Origin: Arthrobacter methylotrophus
GTDB lineage: Bacteria > Actinomycetota > Actinomycetes > Actinomycetales > Micrococcaceae
DNA: 64,000 nucleotides
Assembly: GCF_039539965.1 (NCBI RefSeq)
Contig: NZ_BAABED010000001.1
Span: 4,588,001-4,652,000, forward strand
Reading direction: 5' to 3'
Shown: positions 25,423 to 34,213 of the stretch, in pieces
How positions within the stretch are numbered: position 1 is the stretch's first letter
Layout of the letters: every line of letters begins with the position of its first letter
Program-made: the position numbers and the translations under genes
The notes under the pieces: model-generated
The model's input: the letters and a program-made list of their open reading frames with translations, nothing else
The model's database searches: none
Told to the model about the DNA's origin: nothing

Positions 25423-25821
25423 TCAGAGGGGACGAGCGAGAACGAAGACCACCAGTACGGCTGCGACGAGTGCCCCCCCGATCGCCAGGACCGGGGCAAT
25501 CCAAGGCAAAGGAAGCGGAGTTTGGCGGCGAATCGACCGTTCAACATTCAGCCACCGGAAGAACGCGCCCCCGCCAATCAGCAGTGCCAGCATGAGCAGC
25601 AGAACGGAGATGGCTTTGCGCAGTTCTGGACCAAAGAGGTCCGCCATGAATGCTTCCACGGCAACACCGCCGGCGAGCAGCGCCAGCGAGGTGCGGATCC
25701 AGGCCAGGAATGTGCGTTCGTTGGCCAGAGTGAACCGCGGGTCCGGTTCCGTGCCGCCGCCCAGGATCCGCTCGGAGAGGCCGGTCCGTCCTCCGCCGCT
25801 CCGGGACTTGAGATCCTCCAT
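25423..25821 (-). CDS. DUF202 family membrane protein (YidH-like)
   Basis: A 132-residue inner-membrane protein with DPRFTLANERTFLAWIRTSLALLAGG, the defining DUF202/YidH motif, and three membrane helices. The ATG at 25821 has AGGAAGG upstream. It is the first of two adjacent DUF202 genes. Function unknown; nothing ties it to the transporter genes beside it. Confidence 0.88.
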   Translation of the reverse strand: MEDLKSRSGGGRTGLSERILGGGTEPDPRFTLANERTFLAWIRTSLALLAGGVAVEAFMADLFGPELRKAISVLLLMLALLIGGGAFFRWLNVERSIRRQTPLPLPWIAPVLAIGGALVAAVLVVFVLARPL

Positions 25822-25922
25822 GGGTGGTTCCTTCCTGGGTGTGTCGTTGTTTTTTCAGCTCATGCGATGGCAGGCGAGCCGCGATTGGGCGCCTTCGCTG
25901 GATGCTTTTGCGCCGTAGTGGC

Positions 25923-27368
25923 TTAGGCCTTGGTGACTGCCACTTTGGAAACAGGCTCCGCTCCGGCTGATGAGGCAGAGGCGCCCGGGGCTGGTGCCGC
26001 CGGCGAGTAGCTTACGGCTGTGTCGAGGCCCAACCTGCGGCGGTCGCGCTGCTGGTTGACGAACATCAGGGCCAGGATGCCGAAGGTCAGCATGAGGCCC
26101 CCCGCGAGGGCGAAGGCCGCACGGTATCCGTCACCAGGGGTGGCAGCGCCGCCGATCAGGAAACCCGAGACTGCCGGTGCGAACACGCCGCCGGTGGTGA
26201 GGACCGCGTTGGCGATCGAGAGGTTGGCGCCGCGCTGGCCAATGGTGGTCAGTTCTGCCACCACCAGGTATGTGATGGCGAAGAGCGCAGGGGCGGTGCC
26301 GAAGCCGAAGACCATGAGGGCGATGGACAGGACTGGGGAGGTGGTCATGGTTGCCCCCACCAAGCAGGCGCCGGCGAAGGTTCCGGAGGCGCCGAGTACC
26401 CAGCCGCGGGCCTTCCGCGTGGGAACGCCTTTCAGGTGCAGGCGCTGGGTCAGTGCGCTCAGGCCGACGGTGGCGATGGTGCCCCAGGCGGCGGGCAGGG
26501 CGATCATGGTGCCGGACTGCTGCCCGCTGAAGCCCAGGACGTTCTGGAAGTACGCCGGCCCCCAGGACATGGCCAGGGTGAAGGTCCAGTAGCCGAAGAA
26601 GGAGGCCAGCACTGCGAAGATCCAGCTGGGGGAGAGGATGGTGCGCCAGTAGCGGACCTTGGTCTCCGCCACCACAGGAGCTTCTTCCGGCGCGATGCCG
26701 TCGATGTCCTGCTCTGCCTTCCGGCTGGTGTAGGGGCCTTCCTTGCCCACGATGAACCAGAAGACGGTCCAGACCAGCCCCACGACGGCGAGCACGGCGA
26801 AGGCGGTCTGCCAACCGAACTGCCCGATCACCCAGGCCAGGACCGGGGCGAACGCCACGATGCCCAGCGTCACGCCGGAGGACGCCAGTGCCGCCGGGGT
26901 GGCGCCCTTCTTCTCCGGGAACCACTTGTAAATGCCGTGCATCAGCACCGGCGCCAGCGGGCCTTCGCCGGCGCCCAGTAGGAGGCGGCTGGCCCAGAGG
27001 GCGGGCAGCGACGCGAACAGCAGGATGGGTGCCTGCGCCAGGGACCACAGCAGGCACAGGACCAAGAGGATCCACTTGCTGGAGATCTTGTTGGCGATGG
27101 GTGCGGCCACGATCTGGGCCACGCCGAAGGTCAGGAACATGGCACTGCCGACCAAGCCGAACTGCTCCGGCGTGATGCCTAGCTCTTTCATCAGCGGCAC
27201 GGCGGCGATGCCCAGCACTGCCTTGTCCGCCCAGCTGAGCATCATCAGGAAGAGCAGGGTGAAGGTGATGATCCAGCCGTAGCGGTTGCGTTTGGCATGG
27301 GGCCAGTTTCGGGGATTGCGGGAGTTCGCGGAGCCGGTGGCCACGTCCGGAAGGGGAGTTGCAGACAC
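25923..27368 (-). CDS. MFS transporter, anion:cation symporter (ACS) type
   Basis: About 481 residues with 12 helices; TLLFLMMLSWADKAVLGIAA and RLLLGAGEGPLAPVLMHGIYKWFP are typical of ACS-family permeases (aromatic or hexuronic acid uptake). The start is uncertain: GTG at 27368 gives the expected short N-terminus, while the open frame runs back into the next MFS gene. A motif shared with two other promoters of the cluster lies 93 bp upstream (27461-27476), so it is probably co-regulated with the P450 genes. A 4-methoxybenzoate-like acid is a guess at the substrate. Confidence 0.82.
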   Translation of the reverse strand: MSATPLPDVATGSANSRNPRNWPHAKRNRYGWIITFTLLFLMMLSWADKAVLGIAAVPLMKELGITPEQFGLVGSAMFLTFGVAQIVAAPIANKISSKWILLVLCLLWSLAQAPILLFASLPALWASRLLLGAGEGPLAPVLMHGIYKWFPEKKGATPAALASSGVTLGIVAFAPVLAWVIGQFGWQTAFAVLAVVGLVWTVFWFIVGKEGPYTSRKAEQDIDGIAPEEAPVVAETKVRYWRTILSPSWIFAVLASFFGYWTFTLAMSWGPAYFQNVLGFSGQQSGTMIALPAAWGTIATVGLSALTQRLHLKGVPTRKARGWVLGASGTFAGACLVGATMTTSPVLSIALMVFGFGTAPALFAITYLVVAELTTIGQRGANLSIANAVLTTGGVFAPAVSGFLIGGAATPGDGYRAAFALAGGLMLTFGILALMFVNQQRDRRRLGLDTAVSYSPAAPAPGASASSAGAEPVSKVAVTKA

Positions 27369-27460
27369 AGTATGCCCAATCGTTGAAGTGGGAGCCTTTG
27401 CTGGATTGCAGCGGCGTTTCCTTGACTCTAGGCTCGTGTGATCGGTCTTACATTTGAGTA

Positions 27461-27476
27461 TTCCGTTGGATGGAAA
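27461..27476. promoter_or_regulatory. Shared operator-like site 1 (MFS promoter)
   Basis: TTCCGTTGGATGGAAA, an imperfect palindrome with TTCC/GGAA ends, upstream of the ACS-type MFS gene. It matches the sites at 31170-31188 and 33069-33087 at nearly every base. A likely target of the cluster's IclR regulator. Confidence 0.7.
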
Positions 27477-27480
27477 CCGT

Positions 27481-28731
27481 TTATCCGACTGCAGTCTCCT
27501 GGCGTTGCCGCTGGTCGGGTTTGCCAAGGAAGGCCAGCAGAACCATCCCTAGAGCACTGAGCCCGCAGGTCAGCCACCAGGTGGTGCCCCAACCCCCGGT
27601 TCTGGTGGCGAGGAGGGCAAACAGCATGGGACCCAAGAAATTTCCCACGTTGAAGATTTGCTGTGTGAGCCCCAGAACGGCCGTGACTGACCCGTCCGCG
27701 GGTGCCATGTGCACCGAGTAGCTGGTCACGGCGGCAGGAATGAGGCCACCGACGGCGGAAAACACGGCTATGAGGGCCCACTGGACAAGGACGCCGTTTG
27801 CCGTGCTTTCCCAGCTGACGGCGAAGGTGCCCACGGAGGCAGCGGACATCGTCAGGAAGGTCCAGAAGATAATCCTCCTCTCGGAGACTCCTCGTTGGAT
27901 GAGGGGTCCTGCGCTGAGCGCTCCTATCGCGTTGATACCGCCCACGATGGCGCTGAGGATGCCGGGCCACGGCCCGCCGAGCCCGGCTGACCGGTAGATG
28001 GACGGCAGGAATCCGAGTACGGCCATCCACTGCGCCGTGTAGCAGGCGAAGACCACTCCGATGATCCAAGGGCCGCGGGTGGCGACCGTGCGGCCCACCC
28101 GGCGGAGCGCGGACCGGAACCTGGCGTCGGCCGCTAGCACGTCCCTGGGTATCCGGCGTAGCAGCAGCGGCACGGGGAGCAGCGTGACCATGGCCATCAC
28201 CAGCCACCACTGGCGCCACCCGGCGGCCTGGAGGAACAGCGCACCCGCTGACAGGCCAATCATCGTGGCCACACCCTGAAACGTGGCCCACGATGCCAGC
28301 GCGACGTGCAGCCGTCGGGGGGCCGACACTTTGCGGATCAGGGCAGGAGCGGGAACGACGACCAGCAGGAAACCAACGCCCTCCAGGGTGCGTGCCGCCA
28401 TCAGCAGTGTGGTGCTGGGGGCTGCCGCGCCGAGCACTGAGGCGATGCTGAGCAGGACCAGTCCTGCGAGAAGGAGGCGGCGGAGACCTACGATCTCCCC
28501 GCCCACGGCCGTGACCACGCCGCCCACCACGCTGGCCAGTTGGATCATGCCCAGCAGCAGTCCTGCCTGGACCAGCGTGATGCCCAGATCCGTTTGAATG
28601 CTGGCCAGCGCGGCTGGCAGCTTCCAGATATGCATCGCTGCCGCGATTCCCGCGGCGAGGACGGCGAGCCAGGCCCCGTCCCCGGCCGTTCTTTGGTCAT
28701 CAGGTGCTGTGATTGGCGACGGGAATGCCAA
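27481..28731 (-). CDS. MFS transporter (CynX/NimT-like)
   Basis: A 416-residue, 12-helix facilitator. AAMHIWKLPAALASIQTDLGITLVQAG and the ARTLEGVGFLLVVVPAP segment resemble the CynX/NimT group. The TTG at 28731 has AGGAG 5 nt upstream. It is the last gene of a minus-strand run aldehyde dehydrogenase - metallo-hydrolase - MFS with gaps of 29 and 33 bp. The substrate is unknown; import or efflux of an aromatic compound would suit the neighbours. Confidence 0.8.
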   Translation of the reverse strand: MAFPSPITAPDDQRTAGDGAWLAVLAAGIAAAMHIWKLPAALASIQTDLGITLVQAGLLLGMIQLASVVGGVVTAVGGEIVGLRRLLLAGLVLLSIASVLGAAAPSTTLLMAARTLEGVGFLLVVVPAPALIRKVSAPRRLHVALASWATFQGVATMIGLSAGALFLQAAGWRQWWLVMAMVTLLPVPLLLRRIPRDVLAADARFRSALRRVGRTVATRGPWIIGVVFACYTAQWMAVLGFLPSIYRSAGLGGPWPGILSAIVGGINAIGALSAGPLIQRGVSERRIIFWTFLTMSAASVGTFAVSWESTANGVLVQWALIAVFSAVGGLIPAAVTSYSVHMAPADGSVTAVLGLTQQIFNVGNFLGPMLFALLATRTGGWGTTWWLTCGLSALGMVLLAFLGKPDQRQRQETAVG

Positions 28732-28764
28732 GAGCTCTCCTTGCTGGAGCGTGAGCGGAATTCC

Positions 28765-29691
28765 TTAGGCGGGAGCGAGGGCGGGACTGCCCATACGGAA
28801 GCGCTGGCCACTGACGGCTACATCCACAAGCCCGTCAAAAGTTGAGGCGGCACGGCTGCGCCACCACTGTGGCTCGGCCCGGCCCGCCAGGTGGGAAAGC
28901 ACCAGGCGCCCCACCCCGGCGGCCGCGGCCACGCGGCCGGCACCCTCCGGGGTGGTGTGCGCGATCCGTTGGTGGTTCAGGAACTCCGGCGCGAAACCTT
29001 TACCCGCATAGAAATCGAGGTTCACCGCTTCATGGACCAGGACGTCGGCGCCCCGGGCGAGAACTGCCATGGCATCGCATTCGGCGGTGTCGCCGGAAAA
29101 CACCACCGATCCGGCGTCGGTATCGAAGCGGAACGCCAGCGCGGGGCGGACGGGCGGGTGCTCCACGAGGATGCCGGTGACCTTGACGCGGTCATCCTCG
29201 TAGACGTAGAAGGGGCGTCCTGCCTCCGGTGTCCCCACCGGGGGCGTGGTGAGGTCCACGGTGTGCACGAGGGAGGCCAGAGGTGGTCGTGCTTCATCGT
29301 GGACGCGGATGTCGATGTCGTAGGAGAAGGCCTCCAGCGAGTGGGAGACCAGCTCGCTGGTGCCGGAGAGCCCCGCGCCACCGGAGCGGGTAGCGTCCTT
29401 GCCCGGTCCCACCACGGAGACCGGGCCGGTGAAGCCCTCCACCGGGTTGCCCCAATTCCACAGCAGGAAGCCGGGCAGCTCCACCACATGGTCCGAGTGC
29501 AAGTGGGTGACGAAGCCGGCCACGAAGTCCTTGCCCCGAAGGCCTGCCTCATGGGCGGCGCGGGAGCAGCCGAGGCCGAAGTCCACCATGTAGAAGACAT
29601 CGCCCACCACCAGTGCGCTGGAGATGCCGTTTTCCGGTCCGCGGATAGCCGGCCCGGCGGCGGTGCCAAGAGTGATCAGTTCGACGCTCAC
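28765..29691 (-). CDS. Metallo-beta-lactamase-fold hydrolase (RNase Z / arylsulfatase-like subgroup)
   Basis: A 308-residue protein with the metal motif THLHSDHV (about residues 62-69), a later FSGDTAECD and a C-terminal LVLSHLAG histidine, so a two-zinc MBL site is complete. The start resembles RNase Z-like hydrolases (ITLGTAAGPA). The GTG at 29691 has GAAGGA 7 nt upstream; a longer frame lacks a ribosome site. In this catabolic context it may hydrolyse an ester or lactone, but the reaction cannot be named. Confidence 0.82.
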   Translation of the reverse strand: MSVELITLGTAAGPAIRGPENGISSALVVGDVFYMVDFGLGCSRAAHEAGLRGKDFVAGFVTHLHSDHVVELPGFLLWNWGNPVEGFTGPVSVVGPGKDATRSGGAGLSGTSELVSHSLEAFSYDIDIRVHDEARPPLASLVHTVDLTTPPVGTPEAGRPFYVYEDDRVKVTGILVEHPPVRPALAFRFDTDAGSVVFSGDTAECDAMAVLARGADVLVHEAVNLDFYAGKGFAPEFLNHQRIAHTTPEGAGRVAAAAGVGRLVLSHLAGRAEPQWWRSRAASTFDGLVDVAVSGQRFRMGSPALAPA

Positions 29692-29720
29692 AGGAAAGTC
29701 CTTCTGCAGAGTTGGCGGGG

Positions 29721-31100
29721 TCAGGAGTGGGGGCGGGCGTTGATGACGCGGGTTTCCAGGTATTCCTCCAGTCCCCAGCGGCCGCGCTCGCGGCCGACGC
29801 CCGATGCCTTCCATCCGCCGAACGGGGCGTCCGGTTCCACCAGGGTGTGCTGGTTTACCCAGACTGTTCCGGCCTCAAGGCGAGAGGCGGTTGCGTGGGC
29901 GCGCTCCAGGTCGGGGCTCCACACGGATGCACCCAAGCCGAATTCCCCGGCGTTCAGCCCGGCGATGGTCTCATCGAGGTGGTCGTAGGCAACAATGGGC
30001 AGCGCCGCGCCGAACTGTTCCTGTTCCACTAGGTCCATGCCCGGTTCGGCGTCGATCACCACAGTGGGGGAGAGGAAGTAGCCTGGCAGGTCGCAGCCCG
30101 GGGTGCCGCCGGTGATAATGCGGGCTCCGGCACCTACAGCGGAGTCAACCAGGCTGTGGACCAGCTTGAGCTGGGATTCGTTGTGCATGGGGCCCATGGT
30201 GGTGCCGTGCGCGATGCCGTGGCCCAGCACATGGCGGGATGCTTCGGCGGCGATGGCCTCGGCCAGCTCCGTGCTGCGGCAACGCGGGACATACACGCGC
30301 TTGACCGCCATGCACACCTGGCCGGCGTTGCGGAAGGCGCTCCCCACGATCCCGCGGGCGGTGACGGCGATGTCCGCGTCGTCCAGCACGATGGCAGGAT
30401 CGTTGCCGCCAAGCTCCATGGTGACGCGCTTGACCGTGGACGCGGCCTGCTGTGCGATGGAGATACCCACCTCCGTTGAGCCGGTGAAGGAGATCTTGCG
30501 GATGCCCGGGGAGATGCTCAGCGCGACGTTCACTGTCCGCCGCGAACTGGTCCGGGCCTGCAGCACGCCGGCGGGGAGGACCTCGTTGAGCAGGTTGACC
30601 AGCGCGAGGGTGGACAACGGCGTGGAGGGGGAGGGCTTGGCGATCACGGTGCAGCCGGCCAGCAGGGCAGGGGCGAGTTTCACGCAGAGCAGGGAGATGG
30701 GAAAGTTCCACGGCGTGATGGTGCCAACAATGCCCACCGGCCGGTACTGGACTTCAAGGGTACGGTCGGCGCGGGGTTTCAGCTGTTCGGTTTCGTCCCA
30801 GACCAGGTCCGCGTAGTACTCAAAGAGTCCTGCGGCCACCGTGAACTCACCGGCGGCGTCGGCCTTGGGCTTGCCCTGTTCCCGGGAGAGCAGGGTGGCC
30901 AGCGCGTCCAGGTCGCGACGGATCAGTGCCGCGCCTGCACGCATGGCGTTGCGGCGCGTTTCCCGGTCCGCGGCCCAGTCGGCCGATGCTGCTTGGGCTG
31001 CCGCAACCGCGGCCGCAACGTCCTCTGCTGTGTTTTCCGGAGCGTGTCCGATGAGCTCAAAGGTGGCCGGGTCGAGGACCTCGTACTGGGCTGCCGTCAT
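29721..31100 (-). CDS. NAD(P)-dependent aldehyde dehydrogenase
   Basis: A 459-residue ALDH with TITPWNFPIS, FTGSTEVG, general base Glu in MELGGND (about 230) and catalytic Cys in NAGQVC (about 261). The ATG at 31100 has AAGGAC upstream. Its promoter region is shared with the divergent SDR gene and carries one of three common operator-like sites. A role in oxidising an aromatic aldehyde such as anisaldehyde to the acid, next to an alcohol dehydrogenase and an O-demethylating P450, is inferred from context. Confidence 0.88.
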   Translation of the reverse strand: MTAAQYEVLDPATFELIGHAPENTAEDVAAAVAAAQAASADWAADRETRRNAMRAGAALIRRDLDALATLLSREQGKPKADAAGEFTVAAGLFEYYADLVWDETEQLKPRADRTLEVQYRPVGIVGTITPWNFPISLLCVKLAPALLAGCTVIAKPSPSTPLSTLALVNLLNEVLPAGVLQARTSSRRTVNVALSISPGIRKISFTGSTEVGISIAQQAASTVKRVTMELGGNDPAIVLDDADIAVTARGIVGSAFRNAGQVCMAVKRVYVPRCRSTELAEAIAAEASRHVLGHGIAHGTTMGPMHNESQLKLVHSLVDSAVGAGARIITGGTPGCDLPGYFLSPTVVIDAEPGMDLVEQEQFGAALPIVAYDHLDETIAGLNAGEFGLGASVWSPDLERAHATASRLEAGTVWVNQHTLVEPDAPFGGWKASGVGRERGRWGLEEYLETRVINARPHS

Positions 31101-31169
31101 GGTTTGTCCTTTCGGCCGGGAGGGAATTCCTATCCCAGTGTCATAGCACCGGTCACATCCGTGGGCACT

Positions 31170-31188
31170 CTTTCCATCCAACGGAAAG
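31170..31188. promoter_or_regulatory. Shared operator-like site 2 (ALDH/SDR divergent promoter)
   Basis: CTTTCCATCCAACGGAAAG lies between the divergent ALDH and SDR genes, 70 bp from each start. Its reverse complement, CTTTCCGTTGGATGGAAAG, equals the site at 33069-33087 except for one base. Confidence 0.75.
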
Positions 31189-31258
31189 TGCGCTGCCAGA
31201 GCACGCGCTAGCTTGCCACTATGGAGTGAAGCACGTCACGCACTAACGAGGAGCCTGC

Positions 31259-32059
31259 ATGTCCCAAGAGCAACTGCCCATCGTACTTACCGGGGTCTCC
31301 TCGGGCATCGGGGCCCGGACGGCCCGGATCCTCGCCGGCCGCGGCGTCCCGCTGATCGGCATTGACCGCAACGCGCCCACCGGGTTCAGCGGCACGTTTG
31401 TCCAGGCGGACCTTTCGAGCCAGGCCGGCATTGACACCGCCGCGGCTGCAGTCAAGGCTGCAGCGCCGAACGGCATCGCGGGACTGGCGAACATTGCCGG
31501 GGTCCCCGGCACCGCACCGTGGCGGACGGTGCTGTCCGTCAACGTCTTCGGCGTCCGCGGGCTGGTCCGGGCGCTGGCACCCTTGCTTGGCGAGGGGTCT
31601 GCCGTGGTGAACCTCGCCTCCAGCGTCGCCGTGAACTGGCGGGAGGTCAAGGCAAAGTGCTCCGCTTTCGCGCTTGCCGGCGATCAGGCTGCCGCCCTGG
31701 AGGCAGTTGCGGGCGATGACGAGGTCACGGCTGAGTCCTACCTCTTCTCGAAGCAGTGCGTCCGGCTCCTCACCGAGCACCTGGCCGCCGAACTCTTGCC
31801 GCGGCAGATCCGCGTCAACAGTGTCAGCCCGGGACCCGTGGCCACCCCCATCCTCGAGGACTTCAAAAAAGACCACGGCCGGGACAAGGTGGAGGGCGCC
31901 GGTGCCCTGCTGGGCCGCTTCGGCGAGCCGGACGACATCGCGCCCGTCATCGACTTCCTGCTCCGCCCCGAATCGGGCTGGGTAAACGGTTCGGATATTC
32001 GCGTGGATGGCGGCCTGGGTGCGCACCGCGGCTCCGGCCTCGCCGCTGTGGCCGGCTGA
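31259..32059 (+). CDS. Short-chain dehydrogenase similar to coniferyl-alcohol dehydrogenase
   Basis: A 266-residue SDR with cofactor motif TGVSSGIG, the NIAGVPGT segment, and an active-site Tyr and Lys in SYLFSKQC. The order FVQADLS, GIDxxxxxV, NIAGVPGTA and SPGPVATPILEDF closely follows my recollection of CalA-type coniferyl-alcohol dehydrogenases and 3-alpha-hydroxysteroid dehydrogenases. Oxidation of an aromatic alcohol to the aldehyde used by the divergent ALDH is a reasonable inference. The ATG at 31259 follows ACGAGGAG. Confidence 0.85.
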   Translation: MSQEQLPIVLTGVSSGIGARTARILAGRGVPLIGIDRNAPTGFSGTFVQADLSSQAGIDTAAAAVKAAAPNGIAGLANIAGVPGTAPWRTVLSVNVFGVRGLVRALAPLLGEGSAVVNLASSVAVNWREVKAKCSAFALAGDQAAALEAVAGDDEVTAESYLFSKQCVRLLTEHLAAELLPRQIRVNSVSPGPVATPILEDFKKDHGRDKVEGAGALLGRFGEPDDIAPVIDFLLRPESGWVNGSDIRVDGGLGAHRGSGLAAVAG

Positions 32060-32202
32060 ACGCCTTCGTCCCACGGCGGATGCACTAATGTACGACGCCG
32101 GCGCCTCGCCTTTCGCGCCAGGGGGCACCGGCGTCGGGCCTTAAAATGGCTGGAGAGCGCTCCGCCACATGCAACGCTCCCCAGCACTCAGAAGGGTGAC
32201 TC

Positions 32203-33039
32203 ATGGCAAACGCCGCCCCGACGGGCCGTACCACCCGGACGGTTACGGCGGCCGCGCCGAAGCGTCCGTCCGGCGACGGCGGTGCTGCCGACCACCAGGC
32301 GACCAGTGTCACGTCACGCGCCCTGGCGTTGCTGGGCACCTTCGATACCGAGCACTCGGTCCAAAGCCTCAGCTCAATGGCCCGGCGTGCAGGGCTGCCA
32401 GTGGCCACAGCTCACCGCCTTGCCGGTGAGCTGGTGTCGTGGGGTGGCCTGGAGAAGGTGAACGGCGAGTACCGTGTGGGTCAGCGGATCTGGCGCCTTG
32501 GCCTGCTGGCTCCCGCGCAGCAGAACATCGCCGAAGTGGCGGCTCCGTTTATGCAGGATGTCCTTTTCGTCACCCATAACGTGGTGAATCTGTTCATCCT
32601 GGATGGGGAGGAGGTCCTGCTGGTGGAACGGATGTCCGGCACTGGAGCGGGTCAGCCGTTCCGGCGGGTGGGCGCGCGGCTGCCGTTGCACGCCAGCGCT
32701 GCGGGCAAGATCATGCTGGCCTATGGGGCCAAGGAGCTGTTTTCCGCGGCTGCGCAGCGGTTGGAGCCGCATACGTCCCGCACCATCACCAGTCCCTCGG
32801 TGCTGGCCGCCGAGATTGAACGGGTCCGGACCAATAGTTACGCCACCACAGAGGAGGAGGCGGGGCCTGACAACTACGGCCTGGCCGTCCCGGTGTTTTT
32901 GCCGAACAAGCAGGTGGTTGCCGCCCTGGGCATCGTCACCCGCGGCCGTCCCGCACCGGTGGGCAGCGTGGTTCCGGTGCTCAACATCGCCTCGCGGGGA
33001 ATCGCCCGGCGGCTGGGTGTGGAGCACCTGCCGCAGTAG
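32203..33039 (+). CDS. IclR-family regulator of the methoxy-aromatic cluster
   Basis: A 278-residue IclR-type protein with a low-complexity N-terminal extension (about 35 residues), the winged helix (SRALALLGTFDTEHSVQSLSSMAR, LPVATAHRLAGELVSWG) and the effector domain (RLPLHASAAGKIMLAYG, SYATTEEEAGPDNYGLAVPV). The ATG has AAGGGTGA upstream. It stands between the SDR and the reductase/P450 genes and is the natural candidate to bind the three matching sites in the cluster. No such site is visible in front of its own gene. Confidence 0.87.
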   Translation: MANAAPTGRTTRTVTAAAPKRPSGDGGAADHQATSVTSRALALLGTFDTEHSVQSLSSMARRAGLPVATAHRLAGELVSWGGLEKVNGEYRVGQRIWRLGLLAPAQQNIAEVAAPFMQDVLFVTHNVVNLFILDGEEVLLVERMSGTGAGQPFRRVGARLPLHASAAGKIMLAYGAKELFSAAAQRLEPHTSRTITSPSVLAAEIERVRTNSYATTEEEAGPDNYGLAVPVFLPNKQVVAALGIVTRGRPAPVGSVVPVLNIASRGIARRLGVEHLPQ

Positions 33040-33068
33040 TTCGTTCTTTCCGCCTGCGACAGGCCAGT

Positions 33069-33087
33069 CTTTCCGTTGGGTGGAAAG
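33069..33087. promoter_or_regulatory. Shared operator-like site 3 (reductase/P450 promoter)
   Basis: CTTTCCGTTGGGTGGAAAG, 116 bp before the reductase start. It is the most symmetric of three near-identical sites in the cluster. Confidence 0.75.
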
Positions 33088-33202
33088 CTGTGCCTTGCCT
33101 GTGTCGTGGAACACCTAACCTCAAGTGAGCCGTTAAAGCGGCCGGATCTCCGGCCGAAGCCTGCTTTGCAGGCGAGCCGTTCCAAAGGAAGTGAATACCC
33201 TC

Positions 33203-34168
33203 ATGACTGCACCTGCAGGAGCCACCATCGACGCCGTCGTCGACCAGGTGGACGTTGTGGCGGACCAAGTGGTCTCCCTGGTACTGCGGCGCGTGGACGG
33301 CCAGCCGTTCCAGCCCTGGCAGCCCGGCGCACACATAGATGTCCATGTGGGCGACGGCCTGGTTCGCCAGTACTCCCTGTGTTCCTCGCCGGATGAGCTG
33401 GACCACCTGCGGATTGGCGTGCTGCACGTGCCGGATTCCCGCGGTGGATCAAAGGCGGTGCACGCGCTGCTGGCCGGCACACCGCTGACCATCTCCGAAC
33501 CGCGCAACAACTTCCCGCTGCGCGAGTCGCGGCGTTACCTCTTCATCGGGGGCGGAATCGGCATCACCCCGCTCATTCCGATGCTGGAGGCGGCCCAGGC
33601 TGCCGGCAAGGAATGGACCCTTATCTATGGCGGCCGGAGCCGGAACACAATGGCATTCGCGCAGCAGCTGGAGGACCAGTACGGCCCCGACCGGATCCGG
33701 ATCATAGCCGAAGACGAGGTAGGCCGGCTGGATCTGGACCAGATCCTCGGCATGCCCCGGGCACACATGCTGGTGTACGCGTGCGGCCCCGGCGGGCTGC
33801 TTGGCGCGGTGGAGGAACGCTGCATGGGTTGGCCTCCGGGCACCCTGCACACCGAGCGTTTCGTTGCCTCCACACTGGGCGCAGCGGCGGCCAACGCGCC
33901 GTTTGAGGTGGAGCTGGCCCGGACCGGGGCCACCGTGACCGTGCCGAATGACAAGACCATCCTTGAAGCCGTGGAAGAGGTGGGCGTCCGCGTCCTGTCC
34001 TCCTGCCGCGGCGGATTGTGCGGCACCTGCGAAACCCAGATCATTTCGGGTGAGCCGGAGCACCGGGATGCCGTCCTCACCCAGGAGGACCGTGACGCCG
34101 GCGAAATCATGCTGGTCTGCGTCTCGCGTGCAGCCGCCGGCTGTCCGCGCCTCGTCCTGGACCTCTAG
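33203..34168 (+). CDS. PDR/VanB-type 2Fe-2S flavin reductase (P450 partner)
   Basis: A 321-residue phthalate-dioxygenase-reductase type electron carrier: FMN-binding domain (VRQYSLCSSPDE), NAD(P)H domain (YLFIGGGIGITPLIPML, CGPGGLL) and a C-terminal plant-type ferredoxin with Cys at about 267, 272, 275 and 305 (SCRGGLCGTC ... LVCVSRA). It would pass electrons from NADH to the P450 encoded 45 bp downstream. I prefer the ATG at 33203, 11 nt after AAAGGAAG, over the GTG at 33191. Class-III-like PDR partners are less usual for bacterial P450s than separate ferredoxin and reductase. Confidence 0.88.
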   Translation: MTAPAGATIDAVVDQVDVVADQVVSLVLRRVDGQPFQPWQPGAHIDVHVGDGLVRQYSLCSSPDELDHLRIGVLHVPDSRGGSKAVHALLAGTPLTISEPRNNFPLRESRRYLFIGGGIGITPLIPMLEAAQAAGKEWTLIYGGRSRNTMAFAQQLEDQYGPDRIRIIAEDEVGRLDLDQILGMPRAHMLVYACGPGGLLGAVEERCMGWPPGTLHTERFVASTLGAAAANAPFEVELARTGATVTVPNDKTILEAVEEVGVRVLSSCRGGLCGTCETQIISGEPEHRDAVLTQEDRDAGEIMLVCVSRAAAGCPRLVLDL

Positions 34169-34213
34169 CCACTTCACTTACCCCGCCAAGTTTCGTCCCC
34201 AGGAGTGTTTCCC

